DNA from: Gammaproteobacteria bacterium
GTDB lineage: Bacteria > Pseudomonadota > Gammaproteobacteria > JADZEE01
Assembly (NCBI GenBank): GCA_020850735.1
Contig: JADZEE010000037.1
Span: 20,159 to 84,158, forward strand
Direction: 5' to 3'
Length of the DNA stretch: 64,000 bases
Each line of letters starts with the position of its first letter. Positions within the stretch are counted from its first letter, which is position 1. Of the stretch, positions 47,963 through 59,089 are shown in pieces. The notes beneath the pieces were generated by a model. That model worked only from the letters and a program-made list of their open reading frames with translations, was not told the DNA's origin and ran no database searches. Made by a program: the position numbers and the translations under genes.

Positions 47963-49408
47963 TTGAACGAGCGCTGGGAAACCGTCATCGGTCTCGAAAT
48001 CCATGCGCAGCTCAGCACGCGCAGCAAGATATTCTCGGGCGCGGCCACGCTTTACGGCGCTCCACCGAACGCCAGCGCCTGCGCCGTTGATCTGGGCCTG
48101 CCGGGCGTGCTCCCGGTCATCAATGCGGAGACGGTGCGTATGGCGGTCAGCTTCGGGCTCAGCATCGGTGCCCGCATTGCGTCGGTGTCCGTTTTCGAAC
48201 GCAAGAACTATTTCTACCCGGATCTGCCAAAGGGCTACCAGATCAGCCAGTACGAACTGCCCATCGTCACCGACGGATCTGTCGAGATACGCGGCACCGG
48301 CTGTGCACCAAGGCGCATTCACATCGTGCGCGCTCACCTCGAGGAAGACGCGGGCAAATCCCTGCACGAGGACTTTCACGGCATGAGCGGCATCGACCTC
48401 AACCGTGCCGGAACGCCACTGCTCGAAATCGTCTCGGCACCGGATCTGCGTTCCGCGCAGGAGGCTGTGGAGTACGCGCGAAACGTGCACGAGCTCGTGC
48501 GTTATCTCGAGATCTGCGACGGAAACATGCAGGAAGGTTCACTGCGCTGTGATGCCAACGTGTCCATCCGTCCGACCGGTGCGACCGAGCTCGGGGTTCG
48601 CACCGAGACCAAGAACGTCAATTCCTTCCGGTTCCTGGAGCGCGCCATCGAGTTCGAGATCGCACGCCAGATCGAGATCCTGGAATCCGGTGGAAAGATC
48701 GTGCAGGAAACCCGCCTTTACGATCCGGACCGGGACGAGACACGCCCGATGCGGCAAAAGGAAGAAGCAAACGACTACCGTTACTTTCCGGACCCGGATC
48801 TGCTTCCCGTCGTGCTCGATACCGCATACATTGAACGACTGCGCGCCGCTCTGCCAGAATTGCCGAATGCCAAACGCAAACGATTCGCGCAAGTCTACGA
48901 TCTGGCGGATTCCGACACCGCGTTTCTCACGATCAGCCGGGAGCTTGCCGACTACTTCGAAACCGCCGTAGCCGCCGCCGGTGGGCACGCGAAACTAGTC
49001 GCGAACTGGATCATGACCGAGCTCACCGGGGCAATGAATCGTGACGGACTCGTGCTCACCGACGTACGCGTCGGCCCCGCAGCCCTCGGCAGGCTGGTCG
49101 CACGCATCGCCGACGGCACCATCTCCGGCAAGATCGCCAAACAGGTATTCGAACGGATCTGGCGCGAGGGAGGCGAGCCCGACGCCATCATCGGCGCCGA
49201 CGGGCTGCGGCAGCTGACCGACACCGGCGCGATCGAGGCGCTGGTCGATGCCGTCATCGCACGGAATCCGGACCAGATCGCACAGTTCCGGGCCGGCAAA
49301 CAGAAGGTCATCGGTTTCCTGGTCGGGCAGGTTCTCAAGAGTTCGGGCGGCAAGGCCAATCCGAAGACCGTGAACGATCTGCTGCGCGCGAAGCTCGCAG
49401 ACGGCTGA
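47963..49408 (+). CDS. gatB: Asp/Glu-tRNA amidotransferase subunit B
   Basis: GatB activates the mischarged Glu-tRNA(Gln)/Asp-tRNA(Asn) and transfers ammonia. It has 481 residues. Motifs are [37 protein letters not shown] (split), [13 protein letters not shown] and [13 protein letters not shown]. The C-terminal tRNA-binding YqeY-like tail includes [19 protein letters not shown]. It starts 13 bp after gatA and ends the operon. Confidence 0.98.
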   Translation: MNERWETVIGLEIHAQLSTRSKIFSGAATLYGAPPNASACAVDLGLPGVLPVINAETVRMAVSFGLSIGARIASVSVFERKNYFYPDLPKGYQISQYELPIVTDGSVEIRGTGCAPRRIHIVRAHLEEDAGKSLHEDFHGMSGIDLNRAGTPLLEIVSAPDLRSAQEAVEYARNVHELVRYLEICDGNMQEGSLRCDANVSIRPTGATELGVRTETKNVNSFRFLERAIEFEIARQIEILESGGKIVQETRLYDPDRDETRPMRQKEEANDYRYFPDPDLLPVVLDTAYIERLRAALPELPNAKRKRFAQVYDLADSDTAFLTISRELADYFETAVAAAGGHAKLVANWIMTELTGAMNRDGLVLTDVRVGPAALGRLVARIADGTISGKIAKQVFERIWREGGEPDAIIGADGLRQLTDTGAIEALVDAVIARNPDQIAQFRAGKQKVIGFLVGQVLKSSGGKANPKTVNDLLRAKLADG

Positions 49409-49450
49409 CGCGCGTACAGGCTGTCCGCCGGCGCCGTGCTGGCTGGCGAA

Positions 49451-50179
49451 TCACTCGAAGCTTACGCGCACACCGATGCCGATATTCAGTAGTGCCGCCG
49501 CGCTGCCGCGATTGACGGCGATCTCCGCCAGACCGTTTGAATTCTCGTACCAGAATGGCGTCGTACCGGGAACATCGGCAAATGTGCGCCGGCGCTGCAA
49601 CGCGTGCGGGCCCAGCCGCAGGAGTGCATCCGGTGCCACGGTGCACGCGCGCCGCCCTGTCATGACGTTGCCATAACCGTCGACGTAGACGGTCGCATCG
49701 AGATCCGCCGGCGTGCTGCCGGCAGCGGGCACCGGCAGTGCGCGGCGCGCAGGAAGCTGTCCGCAGGCGAGCATGGCCGCGACGGGGGCGTACAGATCGC
49801 GGCCGTGAAAGCTGGCCGACAATAGCTCGGGACGCCAGATGATCTCCTCGACTGAGCGATGCGAATCCGCGTGTCGCTCGAGCACGACGTCGAACAGGCC
49901 GTTATGAGGCCCGACGAACCAGTGACCACCGGCGCGCACGCACACCGGGCGGTGGCCGCTCGAGCCGACACCGGGATCGACGACGCACAGGAACACGGTG
50001 CCCGCTGCGAAACCGGCGCAGTAGGCGGCCAGGAGATAAGACGTGGCCGCGGGATCGAAGGCCGGAGCGTCAGCGAACAGATTGACGATGTCGACGCCCG
50101 GAGCGCGTGCACGCAGCACGGCGTGCAGCTGCCCGACGTACGGTCCCCTCAGGCCGAAATCCGTGACCAGAACGATCAT
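49451..50179 (-). CDS. S-adenosylmethionine hydroxide adenosyltransferase family (DUF62)
   Basis: A 242-residue member of the SAM-dependent chlorinase/fluorinase-like fold; most members hydrolyse SAM to adenosine and methionine. It starts MIVLVTDFGLRGPYVGQLH, with the substrate Asp in TDFG. CVVDPGVGS and FVGPHNGLFDVVL are conserved. FWYENSNGLAEIAVNRGSA near the end fits the C-terminal beta barrel. It follows rplQ by 92 bp on the same strand and is convergent with gatB. Hydrolase activity is inferred. Confidence 0.9.
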   Translation of the reverse strand: MIVLVTDFGLRGPYVGQLHAVLRARAPGVDIVNLFADAPAFDPAATSYLLAAYCAGFAAGTVFLCVVDPGVGSSGHRPVCVRAGGHWFVGPHNGLFDVVLERHADSHRSVEEIIWRPELLSASFHGRDLYAPVAAMLACGQLPARRALPVPAAGSTPADLDATVYVDGYGNVMTGRRACTVAPDALLRLGPHALQRRRTFADVPGTTPFWYENSNGLAEIAVNRGSAAALLNIGIGVRVSFE

Positions 50180-50190
50180 CGATGCGGTGG

Positions 50191-50220
50191 GCCGACGCCC
50201 CGAACCGGCATGGCGTCGGC
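50191..50220 (-). other. Stem-loop between rplQ and the SAM hydrolase-family gene
   Basis: A perfect 9-bp inverted repeat, GCCGACGCC (50191-50199) and GGCGTCGGC (50212-50220), with a 12-nt loop. No T-tract follows, so it may be an RNA-processing or stability element rather than a terminator of the ribosomal block. Confidence 0.4.
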
Positions 50221-50271
50221 ACCGGACGGGGGGGAAAACGGCATCCGTCGCGGCGCAGGCGCGGACGGAAG

Positions 50272-50667
50272 CTACTCGGTCTCCGATACGCCGTCCGCCG
50301 ACGCGGTCGGGGGACGATCAACCAGTTCGACCAGCGCCAGCGGCGCGGCATCGCCCTGGCGGAACCCGCACTTGAGGATGCGCAGATAACCACCAGGTCG
50401 GTCCGCGTAGCGTGGACCCAACTCGCTGAACAGTTTGGTTACGATGGCTCGGTCGCGCAGGCGCGAGAAAGCCAGCCGGCGCCGCGCCACGCTGTCGGCC
50501 TTGGCGAGGGTGATGAGCGGCTCCGCGGTGCGGCGCAACTCCTTCGCTTTGGGCAGTGTCGTTTTGATGACTTCGTGCTGGAACAACGACACGGTCATGT
50601 TGCGGAACATGGCTTTGCGGTGGCTGCTGGTGCGGCTCAGCGCTCGACCGCTGTTTCTGTGGCGCAT
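50272..50667 (-). CDS. rplQ: 50S ribosomal protein L17
   Basis: 131 residues. It starts [19 protein letters not shown], the L17 N-terminus, with [19 protein letters not shown] and [20 protein letters not shown] short Glu/Thr tail ([11 protein letters not shown]) follows. It is the last ribosomal gene of the alpha operon, 26 bp after rpoA. Confidence 0.98.
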   Translation of the reverse strand: MRHRNSGRALSRTSSHRKAMFRNMTVSLFQHEVIKTTLPKAKELRRTAEPLITLAKADSVARRRLAFSRLRDRAIVTKLFSELGPRYADRPGGYLRILKCGFRQGDAAPLALVELVDRPPTASADGVSETE

Positions 50668-50693
50668 AGGTACTTTTCCTCAGGCAAAGCGGC

Positions 50694-51698
50694 TCAGGCC
50701 GACGCCTTCTCTTCTTTGTACAGATTCGGCGGCGGCCAGTTCTCCAGCCGCATGCCCAGGGACAGGCCTCGAGCAGCAAGCACTTCCTTGATCTCGGTGA
50801 GCGATTTCTTACCCAGGTTCGGCGTCTTCAGCAGCTCGACCTCGGTACGCTGGATGAGATCGCCGATGTAGTAAATGCTCTCCGCTTTCAGACAGTTCGC
50901 GGAGCGTACCGTCAATTCGAGATCGTCGATGGGACGCAGCAGGATCGGGTCCACGTCGACCGGCTTCGACGCCTGCACCTCGCTCGGACGCGCGCCGCTC
51001 AAATCGACGAACACCGACAGCTGATCCTGAAGAATCGCCGCCGCGTTGCGAATCGCGGTTTCCGGATCGATCGTCCCGTTGGTTTCGATCTCGACTATGA
51101 GTTTGTCCAGATCGATGCGCTGTTCGACGCGCGCATGCTGTACCTCGTAGGCAACCCGTCGGATCGGGCTGAACGACGCATCGAGCTTCAAGCGGCCAAT
51201 GGCGTGATCGCTCTGCTCAGGCAGCTCACGGGTGTTTGCCGGATCGTAACCGCGACCGCGGGCGATCTTCAACGACATGTTGAGCTCACCGGTTTCGGTC
51301 AACGTCGCCAGATAATGTTTCGGATTGATGATTTCCACGTCGTGATCGACGGCAATGTCCGACGCGTAAACCGGCCCGGGGCCCTTTTTGTTGAGCGTCA
51401 GAGTGGATTCGCTCTTGGCGTGCATACGGATCGCCAGTCCCTTGAGATTGAGCAGCACGTCGGTAACGTCTTCCTGCACGCCAGGAATGGTCGTGTACTC
51501 GTGCAGGACGCCCTCGATTTCCACCTCGACCACCGCGCAGCCCGACAGGGACGACAACAGAACCCGGCGCAGCGCGTTGCCCAGCGTGTGGCCGAAACCG
51601 CGATCGAGCGGTTCGAGCACGATTCTAGCGCAATCGTCCGTGATCCGCTGGACGTCGACCAGTCGGGGTTTGAGCAGATCGGATAAGAATGCCGGCAT
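50694..51698 (-). CDS. rpoA: DNA-directed RNA polymerase subunit alpha
   Basis: RNA polymerase assembly subunit, 334 residues. The start is the ATG at 51698, 7 nt after AGGAGGT; a GTG 9 bp earlier is less likely. The N-terminal domain has [20 protein letters not shown]. The C-terminal domain, which contacts UP elements and activators, is intact ([35 protein letters not shown]). Confidence 0.98.
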   Translation of the reverse strand: MPAFLSDLLKPRLVDVQRITDDCARIVLEPLDRGFGHTLGNALRRVLLSSLSGCAVVEVEIEGVLHEYTTIPGVQEDVTDVLLNLKGLAIRMHAKSESTLTLNKKGPGPVYASDIAVDHDVEIINPKHYLATLTETGELNMSLKIARGRGYDPANTRELPEQSDHAIGRLKLDASFSPIRRVAYEVQHARVEQRIDLDKLIVEIETNGTIDPETAIRNAAAILQDQLSVFVDLSGARPSEVQASKPVDVDPILLRPIDDLELTVRSANCLKAESIYYIGDLIQRTEVELLKTPNLGKKSLTEIKEVLAARGLSLGMRLENWPPPNLYKEEKASA

Positions 51699-51720
51699 CG
51701 AAAACACCTCCTGGGCGTTC

Positions 51721-52344
51721 CTACTTGGAGTACAGCTCCACTACGAGCGACTCGTTGATGTCCGCAGGAAGATCGCTGCGTTCGGGAACTGACTTGTACG
51801 TACCTTCCATCTTCTTCACGTCCACGTCCACCCACTCCGGGAATCCGAACTGCTCGGCAACGTTGAGCGCGTCGGCGATCCTGACCTGGCTGCGAGAACG
51901 TTCACGAATGGCGACGAGGTCGTTTGGCTTGAGCTGAAAGGACGGACTATTGACGACGCTACCGTTGACCATGATCGCCTTGTGACTCACCAGCTGGCGA
52001 GCCTCGGCACGCGTCGCGGCAAAACCCATACGGTAGACGACGTTGTCGAGCCGTGACTCCAGCAGCTGCAGCAGGATCTCGCCGGTTGCACCCTTGCGAC
52101 GCGCGGCGTCACGGTAGTAGTTGCGGAACTGCCTTTCGAGCAGTCCGTACATATAGCGCAGCTTCTGCTTCTCGCGCAGCTGCAACGCATAGTCCGACAG
52201 GCGCCGCTGCCGGTTGTCGCCGTGCTGGCCGGGTGGTTTATCCAGCTGACACTTCGACTCGATCGGCCGCGCGCGGCTCTTGAGCGACAGGTCGACGCCC
52301 TGGCGCCTGCTCAGTTTACATTTTGGTCCGAGATACCGTGCCAT
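51721..52344 (-). CDS. rpsD: 30S ribosomal protein S4
   Basis: 207 residues. It starts [19 protein letters not shown]. It has the S4 RNA-binding domain ([30 protein letters not shown]). The N-terminus lacks the four-Cys zinc motif of some S4 forms. S4 is the autogenous repressor of the alpha operon in E. coli. Confidence 0.98.
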   Translation of the reverse strand: MARYLGPKCKLSRRQGVDLSLKSRARPIESKCQLDKPPGQHGDNRQRRLSDYALQLREKQKLRYMYGLLERQFRNYYRDAARRKGATGEILLQLLESRLDNVVYRMGFAATRAEARQLVSHKAIMVNGSVVNSPSFQLKPNDLVAIRERSRSQVRIADALNVAEQFGFPEWVDVDVKKMEGTYKSVPERSDLPADINESLVVELYSK

Positions 52345-52366
52345 CTTCTCTTACTCCGCGGAACTG

Positions 52367-52756
52367 CTAAACGCGTCGCCGCTTCGGCGGGCGGCAGCCG
52401 TTGTGCGGTATGGGGGTTACGTCCGTTATGTTGCTGATCTTCAGACCCGCGGCGTGCAGCGCCCGCACCGCGGATTCACGACCCGGCCCGGGACCCTTGA
52501 CGTAGACGTCCAGGTTCTGCGTACCGAACTCACGCAAGGCCTCGCCGACCTTCTCGGCGGCAACCTGCGCTGCGAAAGGAGTACTCTTGCGCGAACCGCG
52601 AAAGCCACTGCCACCGGAAGTTGCCCACGCCAGCGTGTTGCCCTGGCGGTCCGTGATTGTGATGATCGTGTTGTTGAAGGACGCGTGGATGTGCGCCACC
52701 CCGTCGACGACGGTCTTCTTGACCCGCTTGCGCGTCTTGGTCTGAGTCTTGGCCAT
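52367..52756 (-). CDS. rpsK: 30S ribosomal protein S11
   Basis: 129 residues from the ATG at 52756 ([14 protein letters not shown]). The core has [38 protein letters not shown] and the C-terminal [18 protein letters not shown]. The longer frame is a shadow of rpsM. Confidence 0.98.
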   Translation of the reverse strand: MAKTQTKTRKRVKKTVVDGVAHIHASFNNTIITITDRQGNTLAWATSGGSGFRGSRKSTPFAAQVAAEKVGEALREFGTQNLDVYVKGPGPGRESAVRALHAAGLKISNITDVTPIPHNGCRPPKRRRV

Positions 52757-52764
52757 GCTCGCTC

Positions 52765-53121
52765 CTACTTCTTGATTCCGCGGCGCGGACCCTTGCGGGT
52801 CCTGGCATTGGTCCGCGTGCGCTGCCCGCGGACCGGCAGACCACGGCGGTGGCGCAGGCCGCGGTAGCAGCCGAGGTCCATCAGACGTTTGATGGCCATG
52901 GACCGTTCGCGGCGCAGGTCCCCCTCGACCGGGAATTTCGCGACCTGGGCGCGGAGCGCATCGAGCTGCTCCTCGGTCAGGTTCTTGACCTTCTCGGTGA
53001 GTGCGACTCCTGCCGCCTCGCAAATCAACTGCGCGCGACGCCGCCCGATACCGAATATGTGAGTCAACGCGATGACCGCGTGCTTCTGATCCGGGATATT
53101 GATACCCGCTACTCGAGCCAT
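52765..53121 (-). CDS. rpsM: 30S ribosomal protein S13
   Basis: 118 residues. It starts [19 protein letters not shown], with the helix-turn region [15 protein letters not shown], and ends [18 protein letters not shown]. It is the first gene of the alpha operon after rpmJ. Confidence 0.98.
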   Translation of the reverse strand: MARVAGINIPDQKHAVIALTHIFGIGRRRAQLICEAAGVALTEKVKNLTEEQLDALRAQVAKFPVEGDLRRERSMAIKRLMDLGCYRGLRHRRGLPVRGQRTRTNARTRKGPRRGIKK

Positions 53122-53184
53122 ACCGTCCTTACCTTGCCTTTGAGCCCCCGGAACGACGCATGTCGCCCGCGAGGCGGTTGACCG

Positions 53185-53298
53185 TCAACCCTGCCGCTGC
53201 TTGTGGCGCGGATCCTTGCAGATGACACGCACGACGCGCTTGCGCTTGATGATCTTGCAATTGCGACAAATGGCCTTGACCGATGCTCGCACTTTCAT
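53185..53298 (-). CDS. rpmJ: 50S ribosomal protein L36
   Basis: 37 residues, ATG at 53298: [17 protein letters not shown], then [18 protein letters not shown]. The zinc ribbon ligands C11, C14, C27 and H32 are all present. It lies in its usual place between secY and rpsM. Confidence 0.97.
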   Translation of the reverse strand: MKVRASVKAICRNCKIIKRKRVVRVICKDPRHKQRQG

Positions 53299-53319
53299 AC
53301 CCTTCTCCACGCCGTCCGT

Positions 53320-54663
53320 TCAGCGACGGCCATAGCCCTTCAGGTTGGCCTTGCGCAGCAGCCCCTCGTACTGGTGCGACATCAGGTGGGCCTGGACCTG
53401 GGCCATGAAATCCATGACGACCACCACGATGATGAGCAGCGACGTCCCGCCGAAATAAAAGGGAACGTTGAATTTGAGGATGAGGAACTCCGGTAACAGG
53501 CACACGGCCGTGATGTAGATGGCGCCGGCAACGGTCAGCCGCGTCATGACGCCGTCGATGTAACGGGCGGTCTGTTCACCCGGACGTATGCCGGGTATGA
53601 ACGCACCCGATTTCTTCAGATTGTCGGCTGTTTCCTTCGGATTGAACACCAGCGCCGTGTAGAAAAAACAGAAAAACACGATGGCGCTCGCGTAAAGCAT
53701 GACGTAAAGAGGCTGTCCCGGCGAGAGCAGGGTGGTGAAATCCCGCAGCCAGCGCAGATTCTCGACGCTGCCGAACCAGCCCACCAGAGTGGTCGGGAAC
53801 AAAATGATGCTCGACGCGAAAATCGGCGGAATGACACCGGACATGTTGAGCTTCAGCGGCAGGTGAGTCGACTGACCCGCATACATCCGGCGCCCGGCCT
53901 GGCGCTTGGCATAGTTGACCGTGATACGACGTTGGGCGCGTTCGACGAACACGACCAGCCAGGTGACCGCGACCGCGAGCGTGAACAGCGCGAGCACCAT
54001 GAAAATGTGCAGCTCTCCCGTGCGTGCGAGCTCCAGGGTACCGCCGATGGCGCGCGGAAGACCCGCCACGATGCCCGCGAAAATGAGCATCGAGATGCCG
54101 TTGCCGATACCGCGCTCGGTGATCTGTTCGCCGAGCCACATCAAAAACAGTGTGCCCGTAACGAGCGTCGTCACCGTCGTCAGACGGAAGGCGATACCCG
54201 CGTCGATGACGAGCGCCTGTGAACCGGCCTGCTGGCCCTCCAGCGCAATGGCCACACCGAGCGCCTGGAAAGTCGCGAGCACGACCGTGCCGTAGCGCGT
54301 GTACTGGGTGATCTTGCGCCTGCCCGCCTCGCCCTCCTTCTTGAGCTGCTCGAGCTTCGGATGGACCACTGTGAGCAGCTGCATGATGATGGACGCGGAA
54401 ATATACGGCATGACGCCGAGCGCGACGACCGAGAACCGCTGCAACGCTCCGCCCGAGAACATGTTGAACATGTCCAGAATGGTGCCACGCTGCTGATCGA
54501 ACAGCGTCGCGAGCACTGCCGGATTGATTCCCGGGACCGGAATGTGGGTGCACAGCCGGAAAACGACCAGCGCCCCGAACAGAAACAGGAGCCGCTGGCG
54601 TAACTCCGTCAGCTTGCCGAGGCCGGCGAGCCCACCGGGCAGATTGGACGTGGGTCCGGCCAT
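53320..54663 (-). CDS. secY: Preprotein translocase subunit SecY
   Basis: The channel subunit of the SecYEG translocon; 447 residues and ten membrane helices. Helix 1 is followed by the plug region ([17 protein letters not shown]). The cytoplasmic loops contain [19 protein letters not shown] (key KEGEAGRRK) and [36 protein letters not shown] precedes helix 9. Its start abuts rplO (no gap). Confidence 0.98.
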   Translation of the reverse strand: MAGPTSNLPGGLAGLGKLTELRQRLLFLFGALVVFRLCTHIPVPGINPAVLATLFDQQRGTILDMFNMFSGGALQRFSVVALGVMPYISASIIMQLLTVVHPKLEQLKKEGEAGRRKITQYTRYGTVVLATFQALGVAIALEGQQAGSQALVIDAGIAFRLTTVTTLVTGTLFLMWLGEQITERGIGNGISMLIFAGIVAGLPRAIGGTLELARTGELHIFMVLALFTLAVAVTWLVVFVERAQRRITVNYAKRQAGRRMYAGQSTHLPLKLNMSGVIPPIFASSIILFPTTLVGWFGSVENLRWLRDFTTLLSPGQPLYVMLYASAIVFFCFFYTALVFNPKETADNLKKSGAFIPGIRPGEQTARYIDGVMTRLTVAGAIYITAVCLLPEFLILKFNVPFYFGGTSLLIIVVVVMDFMAQVQAHLMSHQYEGLLRKANLKGYGRR

Positions 54664-55098
54664 TTATTCCTCGATGCGCCCCCCGGCCGCCGTGATCGCC
54701 GCGCGGGCACCGGGCGTAACTGCCAGCCCCTTGACCGTCACTGCCTGCGTCAGCTTGCCGGATGCGATCACCTTCGCGCGCAGTGCGCGTGCGGGCACGA
54801 GGCCGCGCTTCTTCAGACCTTCGAGATCGACGACGTCCGTGCCGGCCAGCGCCAGCTCGTGCAGACACACCTGGGCGCAGTTGGCCGAGGTGAGCGACTT
54901 GAAGCCGAATTTCGGCAGGCGTCGCTGCAACGGCATCTGCCCGCCTTCGAAACCGGTCTTGTGATAACCGCCCGCGCGCGCCTTCTGGCCTTTGTGGCCT
55001 CTGCCCGCGGTCTTGCCGAGTCCGGAGCCGATGCCGCGACCGACGCGTTTGCGCGGGCGGCGCGAACCCGCACCGGGCTTGAGGGTATTCAAACGCAT
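54664..55098 (-). CDS. rplO: 50S ribosomal protein L15
   Basis: 144 residues. It starts [19 protein letters not shown], with Gly-rich RNA-binding [19 protein letters not shown] and [19 protein letters not shown]. It is between rpmD and secY in the spc operon. Confidence 0.98.
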   Translation of the reverse strand: MRLNTLKPGAGSRRPRKRVGRGIGSGLGKTAGRGHKGQKARAGGYHKTGFEGGQMPLQRRLPKFGFKSLTSANCAQVCLHELALAGTDVVDLEGLKKRGLVPARALRAKVIASGKLTQAVTVKGLAVTPGARAAITAAGGRIEE

Positions 55099-55099
55099 A

Positions 55100-55288
55100 T
55101 CAAACCACCTCGACCTCGACGAGAAAACGCACCTTGGCGATCATGCCGCGAACCTGCGGGGTGTCCTGCAGCTCGACCTGTTGGCCACGCCGGCGCAGTC
55201 CCAGCCCCAGCGCGCAGGCCTTGTGCACGGGCAGTCGCCCCGCAAGGCTGCGTACGAGTCGCACCCGAACCCGACTTTCGCCGCTCAT
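55100..55288 (-). CDS. rpmD: 50S ribosomal protein L30
   Basis: 62 residues. Typical features are [19 protein letters not shown] and [19 protein letters not shown], with [16 protein letters not shown] at the end. It starts MSGESR, 4 bp after rpsE. Confidence 0.97.
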   Translation of the reverse strand: MSGESRVRVRLVRSLAGRLPVHKACALGLGLRRRGQQVELQDTPQVRGMIAKVRFLVEVEVV

Positions 55289-55292
55289 GACC

Positions 55293-55799
55293 TCACCCCA
55301 GAATCTCGTCGACGGACTTGCCGCGTTTGGCGGCGATGAACTCGGGATCCCGCATCTTGGTCAGGCCGTCGAACGTCGCGCGAACCACGTTCACGGGATT
55401 GACGCTGCCCAGGCACTTGGCGAGCACGTTGTGCACACCCAGAACCTCGAAAACCGCACGCATTGCGCCGCCGGCTATGATGCCTGTGCCTTCGGACGCC
55501 GGCTGCATGTACACCTTGGCAGAGCCGTGCTGGCCGACGACCGGGTGCTGCAAGGTAGTGCCTTTCAAAGCGATGGGCACCATGTTCTTGCGGGCGTTCT
55601 CCATCGCTTTCTGAATTGCGGCCGGCACTTCGCGGGCCTTGCCCCGCCCGAAGCCGACGCGTCCGGCGCCGTCGCCGACGACGGTGAGCGCTGCGAATCC
55701 GAATATCCGCCCGCCCTTGACGACCTTCGCTACACGGTTGACGGTGATGAGCTTCTCGAGCAGCCCTTCGCCGGAATCCGATCCATGTTGCATTGCCAT
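55293..55799 (-). CDS. rpsE: 30S ribosomal protein S5
   Basis: 168 residues. The N-terminal double-stranded RNA-binding-like domain has [19 protein letters not shown], then [19 protein letters not shown]. The C-terminal domain has [19 protein letters not shown]. The start ATG is at 55799. Confidence 0.98.
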   Translation of the reverse strand: MAMQHGSDSGEGLLEKLITVNRVAKVVKGGRIFGFAALTVVGDGAGRVGFGRGKAREVPAAIQKAMENARKNMVPIALKGTTLQHPVVGQHGSAKVYMQPASEGTGIIAGGAMRAVFEVLGVHNVLAKCLGSVNPVNVVRATFDGLTKMRDPEFIAAKRGKSVDEILG

Positions 55800-55811
55800 T
55801 GCGAGCTGCTC

Positions 55812-56165
55812 CTAAAACTCAAGTCCGTTCTCACGAGCGGCGTCGGCGAGAGCCTTGATACGCCCGTGATATTTGAAGCCCGACCGGTCGAATGCGACAC
55901 GGGTGACGCCCGCCTGCCGGCTGCGCTCCGCGATGGCTTTGCCTACTGCCGCCGCGGCCGCCACGTTTCCGCCGTACCCGATATCGACGCGCAGGGCTTT
56001 GTCGAGCGTCGAAGCGCTGGCGACCACGTTACTCTCGCCCGGCGCGATGATCTGGGCGTAAATGTGCCGCGGCGTGCGATGGACCGACAGGCGGTGCATC
56101 TCTTTGCTTCGCATCTGTGCGCGGCCCCGCTTGGCGCGGCGCAGTCTCGATTGCTTCTTGTCCAT
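55812..56165 (-). CDS. rplR: 50S ribosomal protein L18
   Basis: 117 residues. It starts [19 protein letters not shown], a basic 5S rRNA-binding tail. [14 protein letters not shown] and the C-terminal [19 protein letters not shown] are family signatures. Confidence 0.98.
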   Translation of the reverse strand: MDKKQSRLRRAKRGRAQMRSKEMHRLSVHRTPRHIYAQIIAPGESNVVASASTLDKALRVDIGYGGNVAAAAAVGKAIAERSRQAGVTRVAFDRSGFKYHGRIKALADAARENGLEF

Positions 56166-56177
56166 GGATACGTGCTC

Positions 56178-56711
56178 TTAGGTCTTCTTTGCTTCTTTGC
56201 GCAGAAGAACTTCGTCGGAATATCGCACACCCTTGCCCTTGTAAGGTTCCGGCGGGCGATAGGCCCGGATCTCCGCCGCCACCTGGCCCACCTGCTGCTT
56301 GTCGGTGCCCTTCACCAGGATCTCCGTGACACTCGGGGTTTCAATCGTTATGCCCTCGGGAATCGAATAGCTGATCGGGTGCGAGAAGCCGAGCGTCAGG
56401 TTCAGAGAGCGCCCCTGGACCTGCGCGCGGTAGCCGACACCGACGATGTCCAGCTTGCGCTGGAATCCAGCCGAGACGCCGATGGTCATGTTCCTCAGCA
56501 GAGCCCGTTCCGTACCCGCGATGGCCTCGGCCGTCTTGGCGGCGCTGGCAGCACGCACGCGGATCTCGCCGTTCTCGTGCCTGACCTCGGCCAGTTCGTG
56601 GGTTTCCCGCTCCACGGTTCCCCGGGCGCCCTTGATCCGCACGCGCCTGCCGCTGATCGATACCTCGACCCCGGCGGGCACGCTAACGGGCGATTTCGCG
56701 ACTCGCGACAT
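56178..56711 (-). CDS. rplF: 50S ribosomal protein L6
   Basis: 177 residues of two repeated domains. It starts MSRVAKSPVSVPAGVEVSI. The C-terminal signature is RPPEPYKGKGVRYSDEV. The upstream gene rpsH ends 14 bp before it. Confidence 0.98.
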   Translation of the reverse strand: MSRVAKSPVSVPAGVEVSISGRRVRIKGARGTVERETHELAEVRHENGEIRVRAASAAKTAEAIAGTERALLRNMTIGVSAGFQRKLDIVGVGYRAQVQGRSLNLTLGFSHPISYSIPEGITIETPSVTEILVKGTDKQQVGQVAAEIRAYRPPEPYKGKGVRYSDEVLLRKEAKKT

Positions 56712-56725
56712 CTCCGGATGCTCCT

Positions 56726-57121
56726 TCAGCAGACCGTACAGAGGATTTCGCCGCCGATGTGCTGTGTCCGCGCAGCGCGATCGGACATCAACCCGCGCGA
56801 AGTCGACACGATGGCGATCCCGAGCCCACCCATCACGCGGGGCAAATCGTCGCTCGCGCGGTATACACGCAGACCCGGGCGACTGATCCGCCGGACCGCG
56901 TCGATTACGGGCGCGCCGTCGTGATATTTCAGCTCTATCGTGAGCGTGGCCCTGCCGTTCACCTCCCCGCTCGAGTGGCCCTGAATGAAGCCTTCGTCGG
57001 CCAGCACCTGCGCAACCGCGCGCTTGAGCTTGGAATACGGCATGGAAACGCTCTGTTTGGCGCTCGCCTGGCCGTTGCGTACACGCGTCAGCATGTCCGC
57101 TATCGGGTCTTGCATCGTCAT
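56726..57121 (-). CDS. rpsH: 30S ribosomal protein S8
   Basis: 131 residues from the ATG at 57121 ([18 protein letters not shown]); ATG 57115 is also possible. The C-terminal signature is [20 protein letters not shown]8 is the autogenous repressor of the spc operon in E. coli. The long upstream frame is a shadow. Confidence 0.98.
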   Translation of the reverse strand: MTMQDPIADMLTRVRNGQASAKQSVSMPYSKLKRAVAQVLADEGFIQGHSSGEVNGRATLTIELKYHDGAPVIDAVRRISRPGLRVYRASDDLPRVMGGLGIAIVSTSRGLMSDRAARTQHIGGEILCTVC

Positions 57122-57167
57122 GGTCGGTACCTGTTTACGCCTCTCGTTGCGGGCAGATCGTTCTGGC

Positions 57168-57473
57168 TTACCAACTTGCCTTGACAAGCCCCGGTACGTC
57201 GCCACGCATCGCGGCCTCACGGAGCTTGTTTCTCGACAAACCGAATTTGCGGTAAAAACCTTTCGATCGTCCCGTGATACGGCACCGATTGCGCTGGCGT
57301 GCCGGACTCGCGTCGCGCGGCATCTTCTGCAGCGCCACACGTGCCTGCTCGCGCACCTCGTCGCTGGCTCGCGGGTCCAGCGCCTGAACTTTCAGCTCGG
57401 CGCGCCTGGCCGCGTATTTCCTGACCAGGCCGGCGCGTTTGAGCTCGCGGTTGATCATCGACTTCTTCGCCAT
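57168..57473 (-). CDS. rpsN: 30S ribosomal protein S14
   Basis: 101 residues, the long zinc-free form: it lacks the CxxC pairs of short S14. It starts [19 protein letters not shown] and has [19 protein letters not shown] near the end. Confidence 0.98.
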   Translation of the reverse strand: MAKKSMINRELKRAGLVRKYAARRAELKVQALDPRASDEVREQARVALQKMPRDASPARQRNRCRITGRSKGFYRKFGLSRNKLREAAMRGDVPGLVKASW

Positions 57474-57510
57474 CAGCTACTCCCGGTCTGCCGCCGCCCG
57501 ATCGGCAGCT

Positions 57511-58053
57511 TCAATTGGTGCGGAACGGGAACTGAAACGCCGCCAGCAGCGCCCGCCCTTCTTCGTCGTTCTTCGCGGTCGTCGTGATGCAGATGTCCAT
57601 GCCGCGGATGGCATCGATCTTGTCGTAGTCGACCTCAGGAAAGATGATCTGCTCTTTCACGCCCAGCGTGTAGTTTCCACGTCCGTCGAACCCCCGGCGG
57701 CTGAAACCGCGGAAATCACGGATCCGGGGAATGGCCACGCTGATCAGCCGGTCCAGAAACTCGTACATCCGGTCGCGACGCAGTGTCACTTTGCAGCCGA
57801 TGGGCCAACCGTCCCGGATCTTGAAGCCGGCTACCGACTTGCGAGCCTTGGTCACCACCGGGCGCTGTCCCGAGATGCGGGTCATGTCGGACACCGCGTG
57901 CTCAATAATCTTCTTGTCCGCCACCGCTTCGCCAACGCCCATGTTGAGCGTGATTTTCGCGATACGCGGCACCTCCATGACACTCGAATAACCGAAGTGC
58001 TCCTGGAGCTGCTTGACGACTGAGTCCCGGTAGAACTGCTGCAATCTGGTCAC
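57511..58053 (-). CDS. rplE: 50S ribosomal protein L5
   Basis: 180 residues. It binds 5S rRNA. Typical segments are [38 protein letters not shown] and [18 protein letters not shown]. It starts [17 protein letters not shown]. Confidence 0.98.
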   Translation of the reverse strand: MTRLQQFYRDSVVKQLQEHFGYSSVMEVPRIAKITLNMGVGEAVADKKIIEHAVSDMTRISGQRPVVTKARKSVAGFKIRDGWPIGCKVTLRRDRMYEFLDRLISVAIPRIRDFRGFSRRGFDGRGNYTLGVKEQIIFPEVDYDKIDAIRGMDICITTTAKNDEEGRALLAAFQFPFRTN

Positions 58054-58064
58054 GGTAATCGCCT

Positions 58065-58397
58065 TCAGCTATCGATGATTTCGCCGTTCGACTTGAAGAA
58101 GCGCACCTTGCGGCCGTCCTCCAGGCGCTTGACCCCGACCCGGTCGGGCTTGCTCGTCGCCGGGTTGAACAGCGCGATGTTGGAGATGTCCATCGGCGCT
58201 TCCTTCTGGATGATGCCGCCCGGCGTTCCGAGGTATGGATTCGGGCGCGAATGACGCTTGATCATGTTCACGCCTTCGACAATGGCGGTATCGTCGTCGA
58301 GCACGCGCAGCACGACACCCCGCTTGCCCAAGTCCCGGCCCGCTCGAATGACGACCTGGTCACCTTTCCTTATCTTTCTCATAGCATTGGCGCTCAC
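58065..58397 (-). CDS. rplX: 50S ribosomal protein L24
   Basis: 110 residues from a GTG at 58397, which overlaps the rplN stop (GTGA) after GAGGTGCT. An ATG at 58382 ([15 protein letters not shown]) is the alternative start and fits the family N-terminus well. The KOW motif is [17 protein letters not shown]. Confidence 0.97.
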   Translation of the reverse strand: MSANAMRKIRKGDQVVIRAGRDLGKRGVVLRVLDDDTAIVEGVNMIKRHSRPNPYLGTPGGIIQKEAPMDISNIALFNPATSKPDRVGVKRLEDGRKVRFFKSNGEIIDS

Positions 58398-58762
58398 AGC
58401 ACCTCGGGTGCCAGCGAAACTATCTTCATGAATTTTTCCGTGCGCAGCTCGCGCGTCACCGGCCCGAAAATGCGCGTACCAATCGGCTGCAACTGCTTGT
58501 CGAGCAGCACGGCCGCATTGGTGTCGAAACGGATCAGCGACCCGTCCGGACGCCTGACGCCCTTGCGCGTACGCACGACGACGGCGTTGAACACTTCGCC
58601 CTTCTTCACCTTGCCGCGTGGTATCGCCTCTTTGACCGTCACTTTGATCACGTCACCGATATTCGCGTAACGGCTCTTGGAACCGCCCAGCACCTTGATG
58701 CACATCAATCGGCGGGCGCCGCTGTTGTCCGCGGCATCCAACATTGACTGCATCTGAATCAT
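58394..58762 (-). CDS. rplN: 50S ribosomal protein L14
   Basis: 122 residues. It starts [38 protein letters not shown] and the C-terminal [10 protein letters not shown] are signatures. It is the first gene of the spc operon, 60 bp after rpsQ. Confidence 0.98.
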   Translation of the reverse strand: MIQMQSMLDAADNSGARRLMCIKVLGGSKSRYANIGDVIKVTVKEAIPRGKVKKGEVFNAVVVRTRKGVRRPDGSLIRFDTNAAVLLDKQLQPIGTRIFGPVTRELRTEKFMKIVSLAPEVL

Positions 58763-58822
58763 CGAGGCTCTCCCGTTTACCTGACATCAACAATTCGCGC
58801 ATGCGCCTGCAGCGACCGTGAC

Positions 58823-59089
58823 CTAGACCGCCGGCGCACGTTCCACGATACGGGCCAGGCGCCACGTCTTGCGCTTCGACAACGGCCGCGTCTCGGCGAT
58901 CTCGATCAGATCACCGTTTCGGCATTCGTTGTTCTCGTCGTGGGCGAGGAGCTTCGTCGTCCGGCGCACGTACTTGCCGTACAGCGGATGCTTCACGCGG
59001 CGCTCGATCTCGACCGCCACGGTCTTGTGCATCTTGTCGCTCACGACCCGGCCCACCAGGGTTCGGGCGACCTGAATCTCATCGCTCAT
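58823..59089 (-). CDS. rpsQ: 30S ribosomal protein S17
   Basis: 88 residues from the ATG at 59089 ([19 protein letters not shown]). The OB fold has [19 protein letters not shown] and [19 protein letters not shown]. Its start overlaps the rpmC stop (ATGA). Confidence 0.98.
   Translation of the reverse strand: MSDEIQVARTLVGRVVSDKMHKTVAVEIERRVKHPLYGKYVRRTTKLLAHDENNECRNGDLIEIAETRPLSKRKTWRLARIVERAPAV

Noticed and set aside
53576..54868. Second long frame on the secY strand (430 codons)
   Set aside because: Frame-shifted shadow of secY and rplO, both unambiguous.
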